Under the pieces are notes generated by a model. The model did no database searches. It was not told the origin of the DNA and saw only the letters and a program-made list of their open reading frames with translations. A DNA stretch of 64,000 nucleotides from an uncultured Pelagibacteraceae bacterium (lineage in GTDB: Bacteria; Pseudomonadota; Alphaproteobacteria; Pelagibacterales; Pelagibacteraceae). Within the stretch, counting starts at the first letter, position 1. Each line of letters starts with the position of its first letter. Made by a program: the position numbers and the translations under genes. Below are positions 22,447-32,178 of this stretch, one piece after another. The stretch is taken from assembly GCA_902517615.1 (NCBI GenBank), contig CABYCY010000002.1, forward strand, positions 56,755 to 120,754. Direction: 5' to 3'.

Positions 22447-23598
22447 TTAATTCTTCTTAGGAGAAGTAGCTTCTTCTTTAGCAGCTTCTTCTTTTTCTGC
22501 TACTTTCTTTTCTTTCTCTAATTTCTCAGGATCTATTGGATTTCCTTCTATTTTCTCAGAAATCACACCAGCTTTTTCTCTAATTGCCATTTCAATTTCT
22601 GCAGCAACCTTAGGATTTTGAGCTAGATAAGTTTTGGCATTTTCTCTACCTTGACCGATCTTCTCACCTTTATAAGCGTACCATGCACCTGATTTTTCAA
22701 TTATATCTGCTTTAGAACCAAGATCGACTAGTTCGCCCATCTTGCTAATTCCTCTTCCATACATTAAGTCAAATTCAACAACTTTAAATGGTGGTGCAAC
22801 TTTATTTTTAACTACCTTCACTCTTGTAGAGTTACCGATAATTTCATCTTTATCTTTAATTGCACCTATTCTTCTAATATCCATTCTTACAGATGAATAA
22901 AATTTAAGTGCATTACCACCTGATGTTGTTTCTGGACTTCCAAACATAACTCCGATTTTCATTCTTATTTGGTTAATGAAAATCATCATTGTGTTCGTGT
23001 TTGAAATTGAACCTGTTAATTTTCTTAATGCCTGACTCATTAATCTTGATTGAAGACCAACATGATGATCTCCCATCTCACCTTCGATTTCAGCTTTTGG
23101 AGTTAAAGCTGCAACAGAGTCAATTACGATAACTGAAATAGAGCCTGATTTTACTAGCGTATCAGCGATTTCTAAAGCTTGTTCACCGGTATCCGGTTGA
23201 GAAATTAAAAGCTCTTCAGTATTAACACCTAATTTTTTCGCATAAACTGGATCTAATGCATGCTCTGCATCAACAAATGCACAAATTCCACCTGCTTTTT
23301 GAGCTTCGGCAACAACTTGTAATGCTAATGTCGTTTTTCCAGAAGACTCTGGTCCATAAACCTCAACAATTCTTCCTTTTGGCAATCCACCTATTCCTAA
23401 AGCCAAATCAAGACTTAAAGAACCAGTCGATACAGACTCTATATCCATAGCTCTTTTTTCTCCAAGCTTCATGACAGAACCTTTTCCAAAATTATCCGTA
23501 ATCTGAGCTATTGCAGCATCTAATGCTTTATTTTTTTCTTTAACATCCATTTCTTGATCTTTAGTAGATTTAACTACTTTTAGGTTACTTTTCGTCAT
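22447..23598 (-). CDS. recA: Recombinase RecA
   Basis: [10 protein letters not shown]...[24 protein letters not shown]...[37 protein letters not shown]. Confidence 0.98.
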   Translation of the reverse strand: MTKSNLKVVKSTKDQEMDVKEKNKALDAAIAQITDNFGKGSVMKLGEKRAMDIESVSTGSLSLDLALGIGGLPKGRIVEVYGPESSGKTTLALQVVAEAQKAGGICAFVDAEHALDPVYAKKLGVNTEELLISQPDTGEQALEIADTLVKSGSISVIVIDSVAALTPKAEIEGEMGDHHVGLQSRLMSQALRKLTGSISNTNTMMIFINQIRMKIGVMFGSPETTSGGNALKFYSSVRMDIRRIGAIKDKDEIIGNSTRVKVVKNKVAPPFKVVEFDLMYGRGISKMGELVDLGSKADIIEKSGAWYAYKGEKIGQGRENAKTYLAQNPKVAAEIEMAIREKAGVISEKIEGNPIDPEKLEKEKKVAEKEEAAKEEATSPKKN

Positions 23599-23648
23599 TT
23601 TTTGCCTCTTTTTTTGTATTTTTTAACAGTCGAATCATAAAATAAATG

Positions 23649-23663
23649 TACACATTTTGTTCT
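23649..23663 (-). promoter_or_regulatory. Candidate degenerate LexA/SOS box upstream of recA
   Basis: Minus strand GAAC-AAAATGT-GTAC, one mismatch from GAAC-N7-GAAC. Confidence 0.5.
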
Positions 23664-23705
23664 CATTGGCAATATATTTATTAAAATTGATAAAAAAAGA
23701 TTGAA

Positions 23706-25004
23706 TTACTTAAGATTTAGATAATCGCTATTAAGTAAGCCTACAGATTTTAATACTTTATATTGAGCTAACAAATAGCTTCTTTCAGCTTCCGCAAGAT
23801 TTATTTTTGCATTAATTAGACTTGATCTTGATTGAAGAACATCAAATGTTGATCTACCAGATCCACTTTCATATTCAAAACTAATACCTTCAGTTGCAAT
23901 TTCTGAAGCTTTAACTTGTGATTGAACAGCTTTTAAAAAACTTCTAGAGGATTGTAAAGTTGACCAAGCCGCAGTTACAGTTTGAGTATTATTTCTTTGT
24001 GCATTTTCTAACAATAGTCTTTTCATACCTTTTGCTTGAAGATTTTTACTAACATTAGCTTTATTTTTTCCTCCAAATTGAAAAGGCCAAGTAACTGTTG
24101 CTTGCAAAACATCTTTTTCTCTTTCATCGTATGTTGAGCTCAAATCTTCATTATAAGTCCTTTCTAATGAAATTTTTGCTGTAGGTGAAAGATCAGATCG
24201 AGCTATTTTCACATCTAGTTCTGATTGACCATATTCTATTTCAGCTATAATTAGTTCAGGACTTTTTTGTAAGGATATTTTTTTTGCTTCATCTAGGTTT
24301 GATGGAATTTTAACTTGAGTAGTATAAATTTTTTTTAAATTTTCTTGATTACTAATTGTGCCAATAATATTTTCATAATTTAATTTACTAGTAATTATAT
24401 TGTTTTGAGAATCAATATATCTTGCTTGCGCTCCTGCAAGAGAAGATTGAGATTGTGCTAAGTCAGAAGCTGTAATTTGTCCCCTACTCACTCTAGCATT
24501 ATCTAGTTCAAATTGTCTCTGAAGTAGATTTATATTTTCTTCATTAATAATTAATTTTTCATAAGCTAAAATTAAGCCTGTATATGCTTCGATTGCTCTT
24601 AAAAATATTTCTTGCTCTTTTTTAATTAACTGTGCTTCAGATAAGTTTAAACCTAATTTACTTTTTTCATATTCTGTTTTTCTACCTTTTCCATCAAGTA
24701 ATGTTTGTTCAATTTTAATTGAACCTGTGGATGTATCAACATCTGCCACTGATGCATCGGCTCCTGCTTGGGTAGTAATTTCATTTGTTTCTTCAAAATT
24801 TTTTTTACCTGTAAGAGTTAAAGTTGGAAACAAATCACTTCTAGAAATATTCAAAACCTCTCTTTGTATTTCTAGATTTTTTCTCTCAGCTTGTAACTCT
24901 AAATTATTTTCATAAGTTTGTTTTAAAGCTTTATTGAGAGTTGCTGAAAATGCAGATAATGGAAGAATTATTAAAAAGATTATTGTTAAGAAAATTTTTT
25001 TCAT
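23706..25004 (-). CDS. tolC: TolC-family outer membrane efflux protein
   Basis: Signal peptide; ATLNKALKQTYENNLELQAERKNLEIQREVLNISRSDLFPTLTLTG; TolC/OEP repeat structure. Confidence 0.87.
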   Translation of the reverse strand: MKKIFLTIIFLIILPLSAFSATLNKALKQTYENNLELQAERKNLEIQREVLNISRSDLFPTLTLTGKKNFEETNEITTQAGADASVADVDTSTGSIKIEQTLLDGKGRKTEYEKSKLGLNLSEAQLIKKEQEIFLRAIEAYTGLILAYEKLIINEENINLLQRQFELDNARVSRGQITASDLAQSQSSLAGAQARYIDSQNNIITSKLNYENIIGTISNQENLKKIYTTQVKIPSNLDEAKKISLQKSPELIIAEIEYGQSELDVKIARSDLSPTAKISLERTYNEDLSSTYDEREKDVLQATVTWPFQFGGKNKANVSKNLQAKGMKRLLLENAQRNNTQTVTAAWSTLQSSRSFLKAVQSQVKASEIATEGISFEYESGSGRSTFDVLQSRSSLINAKINLAEAERSYLLAQYKVLKSVGLLNSDYLNLK

Positions 25005-25927
25005 TTGTTGTATTTTATTGTCTTAATTTGATGATTGCTATTTAAATTTAAAATTATTGATGAATATTTTGGCGCATATTTAAACATATTTTGTGTAATT
25101 CTTTGATAAGTTTGCATAAAATTAATTACATCTCCTTTACTCATGATTTTATGATTAGATTTCTTCCTTGTTTTTAACCATAATTTTTTTTCCTGCTTCA
25201 ATCTCCATTTTTGCAATAAACTAAAGTTTTTTGCTTTTAAATAAATTAAACAATTTAGTTGTGAATATAACGTTTTGTATGAATTTTTTAATTGGTTATT
25301 AACATATTTTCTCCAAATAAGTTTTTGATCATTAACTTTTTCAAGAGAATTGATTGCTCTTTTTAATGTTTTATTAGATTCTGATCTTGCACCTACGCAC
25401 CACCCTTCAAATATAATTACATCGGGTCTCTGTTTAATATTATACCAATTTTTTTTTGGAAATCGGTCGTCAATAGCTTTATTAAAATTAGGAATTTTGA
25501 TTTTTCTGAAATTTTTACTTTTTGCTTGTTTAAAAAAATCTAACATTATTTTAATATCATGTGTTCCTGGAACTCCTCTTGTCATAAACATATGATGTAT
25601 TTTTTTTGATAGTCTAAACCTTTCTTTTCTTGTTTTATAAAAATCATCAATAGAAACTTTAAAAACTTTGAGTTTAAAATATTTTTCTAAAATTATTTTT
25701 AAAATTGAGCTAATAGTCGTTTTTCCTGTCCCTTGACCACCTGCTAATCCAACAATGTATGGTTTTTTATTATTAGCTTTTTTTGTAATCCAAAAACATA
25801 TTGGAATTAAAAACGCTTTAAGCATTCCTTCTTTATTAATAAATTTTTCTTTTGAAGTTTCTTGTGATTTAATAAATTTTATACAATCTTTTTTAACTTT
25901 TTCAAAACACTCAGCAGCAAATTTCAT
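25001..25927 (-). CDS. D-glycerate 3-kinase-like P-loop kinase (plant GLYK type)
   Basis: IVGLAGGQGTGKTTISSIL...SIDDFYKTRKER...TRGVPGTHDI...IIFEGWCVG. Confidence 0.75.
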   Translation of the reverse strand: MKFAAECFEKVKKDCIKFIKSQETSKEKFINKEGMLKAFLIPICFWITKKANNKKPYIVGLAGGQGTGKTTISSILKIILEKYFKLKVFKVSIDDFYKTRKERFRLSKKIHHMFMTRGVPGTHDIKIMLDFFKQAKSKNFRKIKIPNFNKAIDDRFPKKNWYNIKQRPDVIIFEGWCVGARSESNKTLKRAINSLEKVNDQKLIWRKYVNNQLKNSYKTLYSQLNCLIYLKAKNFSLLQKWRLKQEKKLWLKTRKKSNHKIMSKGDVINFMQTYQRITQNMFKYAPKYSSIILNLNSNHQIKTIKYNK

Positions 25928-25934
25928 TGAATTT

Positions 25935-26300
25935 CTATTTTTTCTGGTCCATTGGATGATTTAGTCCATCAAAGAAAACTACATCATTTAAATCCTCTAC
26001 TTTAACCTCATCTACACAACCTAAATTAAATCCTGTCATTGCTGGAGCACTTCTGGGATTATGATGAGTATAAATTCCACATTCTTTACAAAAGTAATGA
26101 TTTGCAACTTTCGTATGATATTGATAAAGGCTTAATTTGTCTTGTCCTTTAGTAACTTTAAAATCTTCATTTTTAACCATACCCATCGTTGCATTTTTTC
26201 TTTTGCAAATTGAACAATTACATTTTACAATTTTTGCTAATTCGTTAATTGTAGCATTAATTTCTGCTTCAACAGCACCGCAATGACAATTTAATTTCAT
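25935..26300 (-). CDS. GFA-family (glutathione-dependent formaldehyde-activating-like) zinc protein
   Basis: CHCGAVEAEI...CNCSICKRK...FCKECGIYTHH. Confidence 0.85.
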   Translation of the reverse strand: MKLNCHCGAVEAEINATINELAKIVKCNCSICKRKNATMGMVKNEDFKVTKGQDKLSLYQYHTKVANHYFCKECGIYTHHNPRSAPAMTGFNLGCVDEVKVEDLNDVVFFDGLNHPMDQKK

Positions 26301-26315
26301 ATATCTACCTCTTAT

Positions 26316-26699
26316 TTATTTTAAATTACTTTTTGCTGCAATCTTGTTTCCATCTAGATCTCGGACATAAGCATAATAATTTCCATCACTTCTTACTCCT
26401 GGCCCTCCCTCATCAGTGGCTCCTCTTGAGATTGCAATTTCATAAAATTTTTCTACAGCTTCTTTTGACTCTGCTAGTAAAGTTATTTGCGTTCCATTTC
26501 CAAATGTTGCTGGTTCACCGTTTACAGGAGTTGTTACATAAAATAGCGCTTTGTCAGGTTCACTTGGATTAGCATAACCAATATATTTTTCTGTTGTTAC
26601 AGTTTTTTTTAATTTTAGAGGTTCTAAGACTGCATCATAAAACTCGCTCGATTTTTTATAATCATTTGAGCCAACCATCACAAAATCTATAATATTCAT
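26316..26699 (-). CDS. VOC-family protein
   Basis: IDFVMVGSNDYKKSSEFYDAVLEPL...YYAYVRDLDGNKIAA. Confidence 0.8.
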   Translation of the reverse strand: MNIIDFVMVGSNDYKKSSEFYDAVLEPLKLKKTVTTEKYIGYANPSEPDKALFYVTTPVNGEPATFGNGTQITLLAESKEAVEKFYEIAISRGATDEGGPGVRSDGNYYAYVRDLDGNKIAAKSNLK

Positions 26700-26933
26700 G
26701 AATAAATTTATTTAATTTTTTTTATTTTTGTTTTTTTTAAAATTTTACTTATTTCATCTACTCTTATGGCAATAGCCAGTACTATTCCCAATATACCTAA
26801 TAACAACCAAGCTTCTAAATTTATATATTTAAACTATCTCTGGTTGAAGTTATCCACAAGCCTACAAAATGTAGTTTCGATGTTCACGTTTTGATTCACT
26901 TTTGATTCAGTTACAGACTCAAAATACAACCTC

Positions 26934-26962
26934 TTGAGTGTATTGTATAAATGGTCTATAAA
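26934..26962 (+). promoter_or_regulatory. Predicted umuDC promoter
   Basis: TTGAGT-N17-TATAAA with -10 at 26957-26962, placing the start site inside the SOS box. Confidence 0.55.
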
Positions 26963-26965
26963 TAA

Positions 26966-26980
26966 GAACAAAACAAGAAC
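26966..26980 (+). promoter_or_regulatory. LexA (SOS) box of alphaproteobacterial GAAC-N7-GAAC type, abutting umuD start
   Basis: GAAC-AAAACAA-GAAC immediately followed by ATG at 26981. Confidence 0.75.
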
Positions 26981-27376
26981 ATGAAACTAACAATACCTTA
27001 TTATTTACATAAAGCAGGTGCTGGTTTTCCTTCTCCTGCAACTGATTATATCGAAGAAGATATTGATCTGAACATGCATTTAATAAGAAATGTTCCAGCT
27101 ACCTTCATTATTAGAGTTCAAGGTAAATCTATGGTTGATGTTGGGATTAATGATGGAGACTTATTGGTTGTCGATAAAAGTTTAAAGCCAAAAAACTTTT
27201 CAACTGTGATTGCAAATATTCATGACGAACTTGTGGTTAAAACTTTAGTTCAAGAAAGAGATAAAAAATTTTTAACTTCTGGATCTAAAGAATTTTCTGA
27301 CAGAATTTTAATTAACGAAGAACAAGATATTTTTATTTGGGGAGTTGTTACTTATGTCATCCATTCTACGTACTAA
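26981..27376 (+). CDS. umuD: UmuD-like S24 autoprotease, DNA polymerase V subunit
   Basis: AGAGFPSPATDYIEEDIDLN (cleavage-site region), VQGKSMVDVGINDGDLLVVDKSL. Confidence 0.93.
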   Translation: MKLTIPYYLHKAGAGFPSPATDYIEEDIDLNMHLIRNVPATFIIRVQGKSMVDVGINDGDLLVVDKSLKPKNFSTVIANIHDELVVKTLVQERDKKFLTSGSKEFSDRILINEEQDIFIWGVVTYVIHSTY

Positions 27377-28631
27377 AAAAATAGCATTAATTGATTGTAA
27401 TTCTTTTTATGTTTCTTGCGAAAGATTATTTAATCCTAAAATAAGAAGAAAACCTGTTATTGTTTTATCTAATAATGATGGCTGCATCATTTCAAGATCT
27501 AACGAAGCAAAAGCCTTAGGTATTAAAATGGGAGAACCTTATTTTAAAGCAAAAGATATTATTCTTAAAAATAAAGTTGAGGTATTTTCATCTAATTATT
27601 CTTTATATGGAGATTTATCTAGAAGAGTAATGAGAACTCTTAAAAGATTTAATTCAGAAATAGAAGTTTATTCAATTGATGAAGCTTTTTTAGATTTATC
27701 AAACTTTCCTGATCAAGATGTTGAAAAAGTTGGAAAAGAAATTAGAGAAACTGTTTTGCAGTGGACTGGTATCCCAACAAGTATTGGAATAGCAAAAACA
27801 AAAACTTTAAGTAAAGTTGCAAATCATATTGCAAAGAAAAAAATATCAGGGGTAACAAGTTTAATTGGTATAGAAAACTTAGATCCTATTTTAGAAAAAG
27901 TAGAGATTAATGATATCTGGGGTGTTGGAAAGCAATTAACTAAGTTTTATCAAAAACATGGTATTTATAATGCTAAACAACTCAAAAATAAATCTAACAC
28001 ATGGATTAAAAAATCTTCTAATGTTTTAAGTTCAAGAACTGCAATGGAGCTTAGGGGAATTTCTTGTATTGGATTAGAGACAACTACAACTAAAAGAAAG
28101 AGCTGTGTTGTCTCAAGATCATTTGGAAAAAGAATTGAAACGTTCCAGGAATTAAAAGAAGCAGTTGCAAACTATTGTTTAAATGCATCTGAAAAAATTA
28201 GATCAGAGTCATTAGTTGCAAAAGCAATTACTGTTTTTGTTAGAACTAGCCCTTTCCAAAGAAATTTTGGATATTATTCAAATGCAAAAACAGTTGATTT
28301 TCCTATTGCAACAAACAATAGTATTGAAACAGTTAAAACAGCGGTTTCAATCTTGGAGGGTATATTCAAAAATGGCTATCGTTATCAAAAAGCAGGTGTG
28401 ATGCTAACAGGACTGTCTAATGCTAGTGACAAAACAAATTTATTTACATCTGAAAAAGATGAAAAAATAAATAGTTTAATGAGATCAATTGATAATACTA
28501 ATCATCGATATGGAAGATCTACTTTGAGTGTTGCAAGTGCTGGGGTTCATAAAAAATGGAATATGCGAAGACAGTATTCTTCTAAAATTGATACAGCTGA
28601 CTTTTATTGTTTACCAACTATTAGAGCTTGA
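27354..28631 (+). CDS. umuC: DNA polymerase V catalytic subunit UmuC (Y-family)
   Basis: IALIDCNSFYVSCERLFNPKIRRKPVIVLSNNDGCIISRSNEAKALGI; VYSIDEAFLDLS. Confidence 0.95.
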   Translation: MSSILRTKKIALIDCNSFYVSCERLFNPKIRRKPVIVLSNNDGCIISRSNEAKALGIKMGEPYFKAKDIILKNKVEVFSSNYSLYGDLSRRVMRTLKRFNSEIEVYSIDEAFLDLSNFPDQDVEKVGKEIRETVLQWTGIPTSIGIAKTKTLSKVANHIAKKKISGVTSLIGIENLDPILEKVEINDIWGVGKQLTKFYQKHGIYNAKQLKNKSNTWIKKSSNVLSSRTAMELRGISCIGLETTTTKRKSCVVSRSFGKRIETFQELKEAVANYCLNASEKIRSESLVAKAITVFVRTSPFQRNFGYYSNAKTVDFPIATNNSIETVKTAVSILEGIFKNGYRYQKAGVMLTGLSNASDKTNLFTSEKDEKINSLMRSIDNTNHRYGRSTLSVASAGVHKKWNMRRQYSSKIDTADFYCLPTIRA

Positions 28632-28661
28632 TTTATCTGACTTTTTTAATAAAAAAGAAGC

Positions 28662-28883
28662 ATGCAAAATCAAGAAATAGTCAAAATAATAGAAAATCTT
28701 AAAGGTAAAAGAAGCTATGAGGAAAAAAGAGCATCTAAATTAGGCTTTGCTTCTCTATATGATTACTTTGAAGATAAAATTTCAAAAAAGCAAAAAGCTA
28801 TTGAAAACGAACAAAAAGAATTAGAAACTTCAAAAGCTGATGAACAACCAAAAGCTAATAAAAAAAGCTGTAGTTGTTGTTAA
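28662..28883 (+). CDS. Small hypothetical protein with charged coiled region and Cys-rich C-terminus (CSCC)
   Basis: 73-aa ORF, tight spacing to following gene. Confidence 0.6.
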   Translation: MQNQEIVKIIENLKGKRSYEEKRASKLGFASLYDYFEDKISKKQKAIENEQKELETSKADEQPKANKKSCSCC

Positions 28884-28887
28884 ATGA

Positions 28888-29673
28888 ATGAGCTTTTATA
28901 AACCAGAAAAGTTACCAAAATTAATGGTAGCTCCAAATGGGGCTAGAAAAGTAAAAAAAGATCACCCAGCTATACCATTGACAATTAGTGAGATAGTGGC
29001 AACAGCAAAATCTTGTAGCAATGCTGGCGCAGAAGCAATGCATTTTCATGTAAGAGATAAAGATGGTCAGCATGTATTAGATGCAGGACTTTATAAAGAA
29101 ACGCTAAATGAGTTAGAGCATCAAGTGCCAAGTATGCATATACAAATTACAACCGAAGCAATTGGAAAATATTCCCCAACAGAAATGAGAAAAGTTGCGT
29201 ATGATGTTGAACCTCCAGGTATATCAATTGGAACAGCAGAATTAATTTCCTCTAGAAAACCTGAAATAGAAGATGTTAAACTTTATAAATATTTAACTGA
29301 AGCTGGAATAAAAATTCAAAATATACTTTATCAACCTGAAGATATAGATCTCTTAATTGATTTATTTAATAAAGCAAATATTCAAATAAATGATGCTTGG
29401 TGTTTATTTGTTATAGGTCATTATAGCGGAAGGGTAAGTTATCCAGAAAATATTCTGCCATTTATAAAAAAAATGGAAAAAAATAAAATAAATCTTGATT
29501 GGGCTATATGCGCTTTTGGCAAAGAGGAAATTAATTGTCTAGAAAAAGCTATTAGTCTTGGAGGCAAACTAAGAGTTGGATTTGAAAATTCATTATTTAT
29601 GCCTAATGGAGAAATCGCACCAGATAATCATACGAAAGTTGATAGTATAAATAAATTGTTTAAATTAAGTTAA
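28888..29673 (+). CDS. BKACE / 3-keto-5-aminohexanoate cleavage enzyme family (DUF849)
   Basis: VAPNGARKVKKDHPAIPLTISEIVATAKSCSNAGAEAMHFHVRDKDGQHVLDAGLYKE; GLKIQ/VGFENSL motif. Confidence 0.88.
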   Translation: MSFYKPEKLPKLMVAPNGARKVKKDHPAIPLTISEIVATAKSCSNAGAEAMHFHVRDKDGQHVLDAGLYKETLNELEHQVPSMHIQITTEAIGKYSPTEMRKVAYDVEPPGISIGTAELISSRKPEIEDVKLYKYLTEAGIKIQNILYQPEDIDLLIDLFNKANIQINDAWCLFVIGHYSGRVSYPENILPFIKKMEKNKINLDWAICAFGKEEINCLEKAISLGGKLRVGFENSLFMPNGEIAPDNHTKVDSINKLFKLS

Positions 29674-31125
29674 AAAATATAAACTCTTATTTAAATAATA
29701 TTTAAAATCTTTGACTGATTTACAAGAAGAAAGAATAAATCTATCTGGTCTTACAATTACTGCTTTAGAATTAGAATTTTCAAAAAAAGTTTCTAAGTTC
29801 TTATTATTTTTTGGTTGTACAAAATTTAATTTTTTTGAAATATTTTTTTTAATTTCTTTTGATAATATTAGAATTGGTTTTAAAGAGAATTTAACATCTA
29901 GTGATTTTCCATCCCTTATATTAAATTGAGGAAAGATTTTTCCTCGATTTTTATCCTTACTTAATCCTAAACCTTTACCTAATTTAGGTTTAATAGATTT
30001 CATACTTTGTTTTCCATCAGGTGTAGAAGAAACCTCTCCAGTAATATTAGAAGTTCCGATAGCATTAACAAATTCGCCCATTTTAGCGGTCGTTTTAATG
30101 TACTCTTTAACATTTGAATACCTTTCAGATTGATATGTATTAAGAAGTTTTTCATCATGATTATTTTTTAAACAATAAGCAATTTTCCAGGCTAAATTTG
30201 AAACGTCTCTTATACCAGCGCACATTCCTTGACCCATAAAAGGTGGCATTAAATGAGCCGCATCACCTGCTAGAAAAACTCTACCTTTCCTCCACTTTTT
30301 TGAAATTGCTGATTGAAATGTATAGATAGTTTTTCTTTCCATAAAAGCATCTCTTGGCTTTAACCATGGTTTAAGGAAGTTCCAGATATATGAATTTGAT
30401 AAAACTTGTTTTTCGCTTTCACTATTGTGAATTGCAAATTCCCAACGTCTTCTTTTCCCTACATTTCGACAATAAGTTGCTGGTCTTTTTGTATTAGAAT
30501 ATTGAATGGTTCTATCTGGTAATTCTTTTTTATCTTTTTTTAATATAAGATCTATAACAGCCCATTTCTGAGTGAATCCAAGGTTTTGAAATTTTGATTT
30601 TATTTTTTTTCTAATAGTTGAATTGGCACCATCACAACCAACAATATATTTTGAAGCTACTTCTTGAATTTTTTTATTATTAACATTCTCTAAAATTATT
30701 TTTACTAAATTTTTATTCTCTTTAAGACTAACAACCTTTGTATTTTGCATTATCGATACTTTTTTAAAGTTTTTAAGTCTTCTTCTAAGGTTTCTTTCTA
30801 AATCAGGTTGATGAAATCTATAACTTGGATACCAACCATTTTCAGTTATTGATCTTGGTCTTGGCCAATCTAATACTACTTTATTTTTTGAATTTACAAA
30901 TTTAGTTCCTTTATTAATAATTGTATATTTTAAAAATTTATCTGTAATTCCTATCGTCTGGAAAACTCTCATAATTTCATCATCAAAATGAACGGCTCTT
31001 GGTAAAGGATAGAAACTTTTTTCTTTTTCAATTATTAAAATAGAAAAACCATGTAATGCTAAAAGATTAGCTAAAGTACCTCCTGTTGGTCCAAGACCTG
31101 TAATTACAACATCATACTTTTTCAT
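29665..31125 (-). CDS. FAD-dependent aromatic hydroxylase (MhpA/PheA/UbiH-like monooxygenase)
   Basis: VVITGLGPTGGTLANLLALHGFSILIIEKE; GCDGANSTIRKKI; GRVFLAGDAAHLMPPFMGQGMCAGIRDVSNLAWKI. Confidence 0.88.
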   Translation of the reverse strand: MKKYDVVITGLGPTGGTLANLLALHGFSILIIEKEKSFYPLPRAVHFDDEIMRVFQTIGITDKFLKYTIINKGTKFVNSKNKVVLDWPRPRSITENGWYPSYRFHQPDLERNLRRRLKNFKKVSIMQNTKVVSLKENKNLVKIILENVNNKKIQEVASKYIVGCDGANSTIRKKIKSKFQNLGFTQKWAVIDLILKKDKKELPDRTIQYSNTKRPATYCRNVGKRRRWEFAIHNSESEKQVLSNSYIWNFLKPWLKPRDAFMERKTIYTFQSAISKKWRKGRVFLAGDAAHLMPPFMGQGMCAGIRDVSNLAWKIAYCLKNNHDEKLLNTYQSERYSNVKEYIKTTAKMGEFVNAIGTSNITGEVSSTPDGKQSMKSIKPKLGKGLGLSKDKNRGKIFPQFNIRDGKSLDVKFSLKPILILSKEIKKNISKKLNFVQPKNNKNLETFFENSNSKAVIVRPDRFILSSCKSVKDFKYYLNKSLYFLT

Positions 31126-31144
31126 TTACAAAATAATAATTCTC

Positions 31145-32119
31145 TTATTTTTTGTTTATAGTATTTGAATATAACCAAGGACAATCAATAAACAGAGGTG
31201 CTTGTTTTCCTTCTGAGGCAGTTTCTAATCTTTTATTTCTAAATTTCATTCTTTCCTCATCGGGCAAGTAAAGTCTTTCATGACCCCAAAAACTTGGCCC
31301 TTCAAAAGTTTCTATTGGTTGCCACGTTTTAGGATCTATAATTCTGCCACCCCAACCATTTTCAATAAAAAATCCTGATGGAGTTATAGAATAAAACGAT
31401 GTCATATAATCATTAGTGTGCCTTCCAAGAGTATAAGCGATCTTATTATCTTCATATTGAAGCAGGTCATATCCTTGACCAACATCATCAAGACTATTGT
31501 ATTCTACCATGAAATGGTGAAATCCTGTTCTACCAGATCCAAATAATGCTAAACTGTGATGTCTTTCATTTACATGAAAAAAACACAAAGAAATTGGTGT
31601 ATGGCTGTAATCACTGATTTTAAAACCAAGTACTTCTGTGTAAAAAGGTATTAAATCGTCAACTTTTTTAACATGAATAACTGCATGCCCCATTCCCAAT
31701 GCGCCTGTTTTAAATCCAGAAATTGGACGAGCTGGTTGAAAAGGATCTGTATCATTCATAGGCCTATATACAAGCTCAATCCTGTTTCCTTGAGGATCAT
31801 CAAAATAAATTAAATCTTCAACAAATCTTTTATCAGCAAATAAAGTTTTACCTTGATGAACTTGAATTTTATTTTTTTCTAACTTTGATGCAAAAGATAA
31901 TAAATCCTCTTTTGTGTCTACTTCCCAACCCATAAATCCAAGATTATCACCTGCATCACCTGTTATTGTTAATCTTTGTTTTTGATCATCCATTCTAAAA
32001 GATAGAGTATCGTTACCTCTGTCAATAAGCTGCATTCCCAAACTTTTTTGAGTGTAATCTGACCAGTCTTCAAATTTATCTGAATTAACTCCAATATAAC
32101 TAAGAGCTTTTATAGCCAT
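31145..32119 (-). CDS. Two-domain VOC extradiol dioxygenase (BphC-like)
   Basis: Two VOC domains; putative metal ligands in GMGHAVIH, GFHHFMVEY, GFFIENGW. Confidence 0.8.
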   Translation of the reverse strand: MAIKALSYIGVNSDKFEDWSDYTQKSLGMQLIDRGNDTLSFRMDDQKQRLTITGDAGDNLGFMGWEVDTKEDLLSFASKLEKNKIQVHQGKTLFADKRFVEDLIYFDDPQGNRIELVYRPMNDTDPFQPARPISGFKTGALGMGHAVIHVKKVDDLIPFYTEVLGFKISDYSHTPISLCFFHVNERHHSLALFGSGRTGFHHFMVEYNSLDDVGQGYDLLQYEDNKIAYTLGRHTNDYMTSFYSITPSGFFIENGWGGRIIDPKTWQPIETFEGPSFWGHERLYLPDEERMKFRNKRLETASEGKQAPLFIDCPWLYSNTINKK

Positions 32120-32141
32120 TTAAAATTTTCCTAAAATTTAA

Positions 32142-32167
32142 TTGAGCCCACTCTTATGTGGGCTCAA
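32142..32167 (-). terminator. Stem-loop downstream of TRAP substrate-binding gene (attenuator/terminator)
   Basis: TTGAGCCCAC-N6-GTGGGCTCAA perfect 10-bp stem between two same-strand genes; weak T-tract. Confidence 0.65.
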
Positions 32168-32178
32168 GAATGATTTTT

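Noticed and set aside
15-31125. Antisense ORFs opposite core genes (15-215 +, 1402-1731 +, 20318-20653 +, 23256-23450 +, 25350-25595 +, 29711-29929 +)
   Set aside because: Lie entirely opposite confidently identified genes; no recognisable product.
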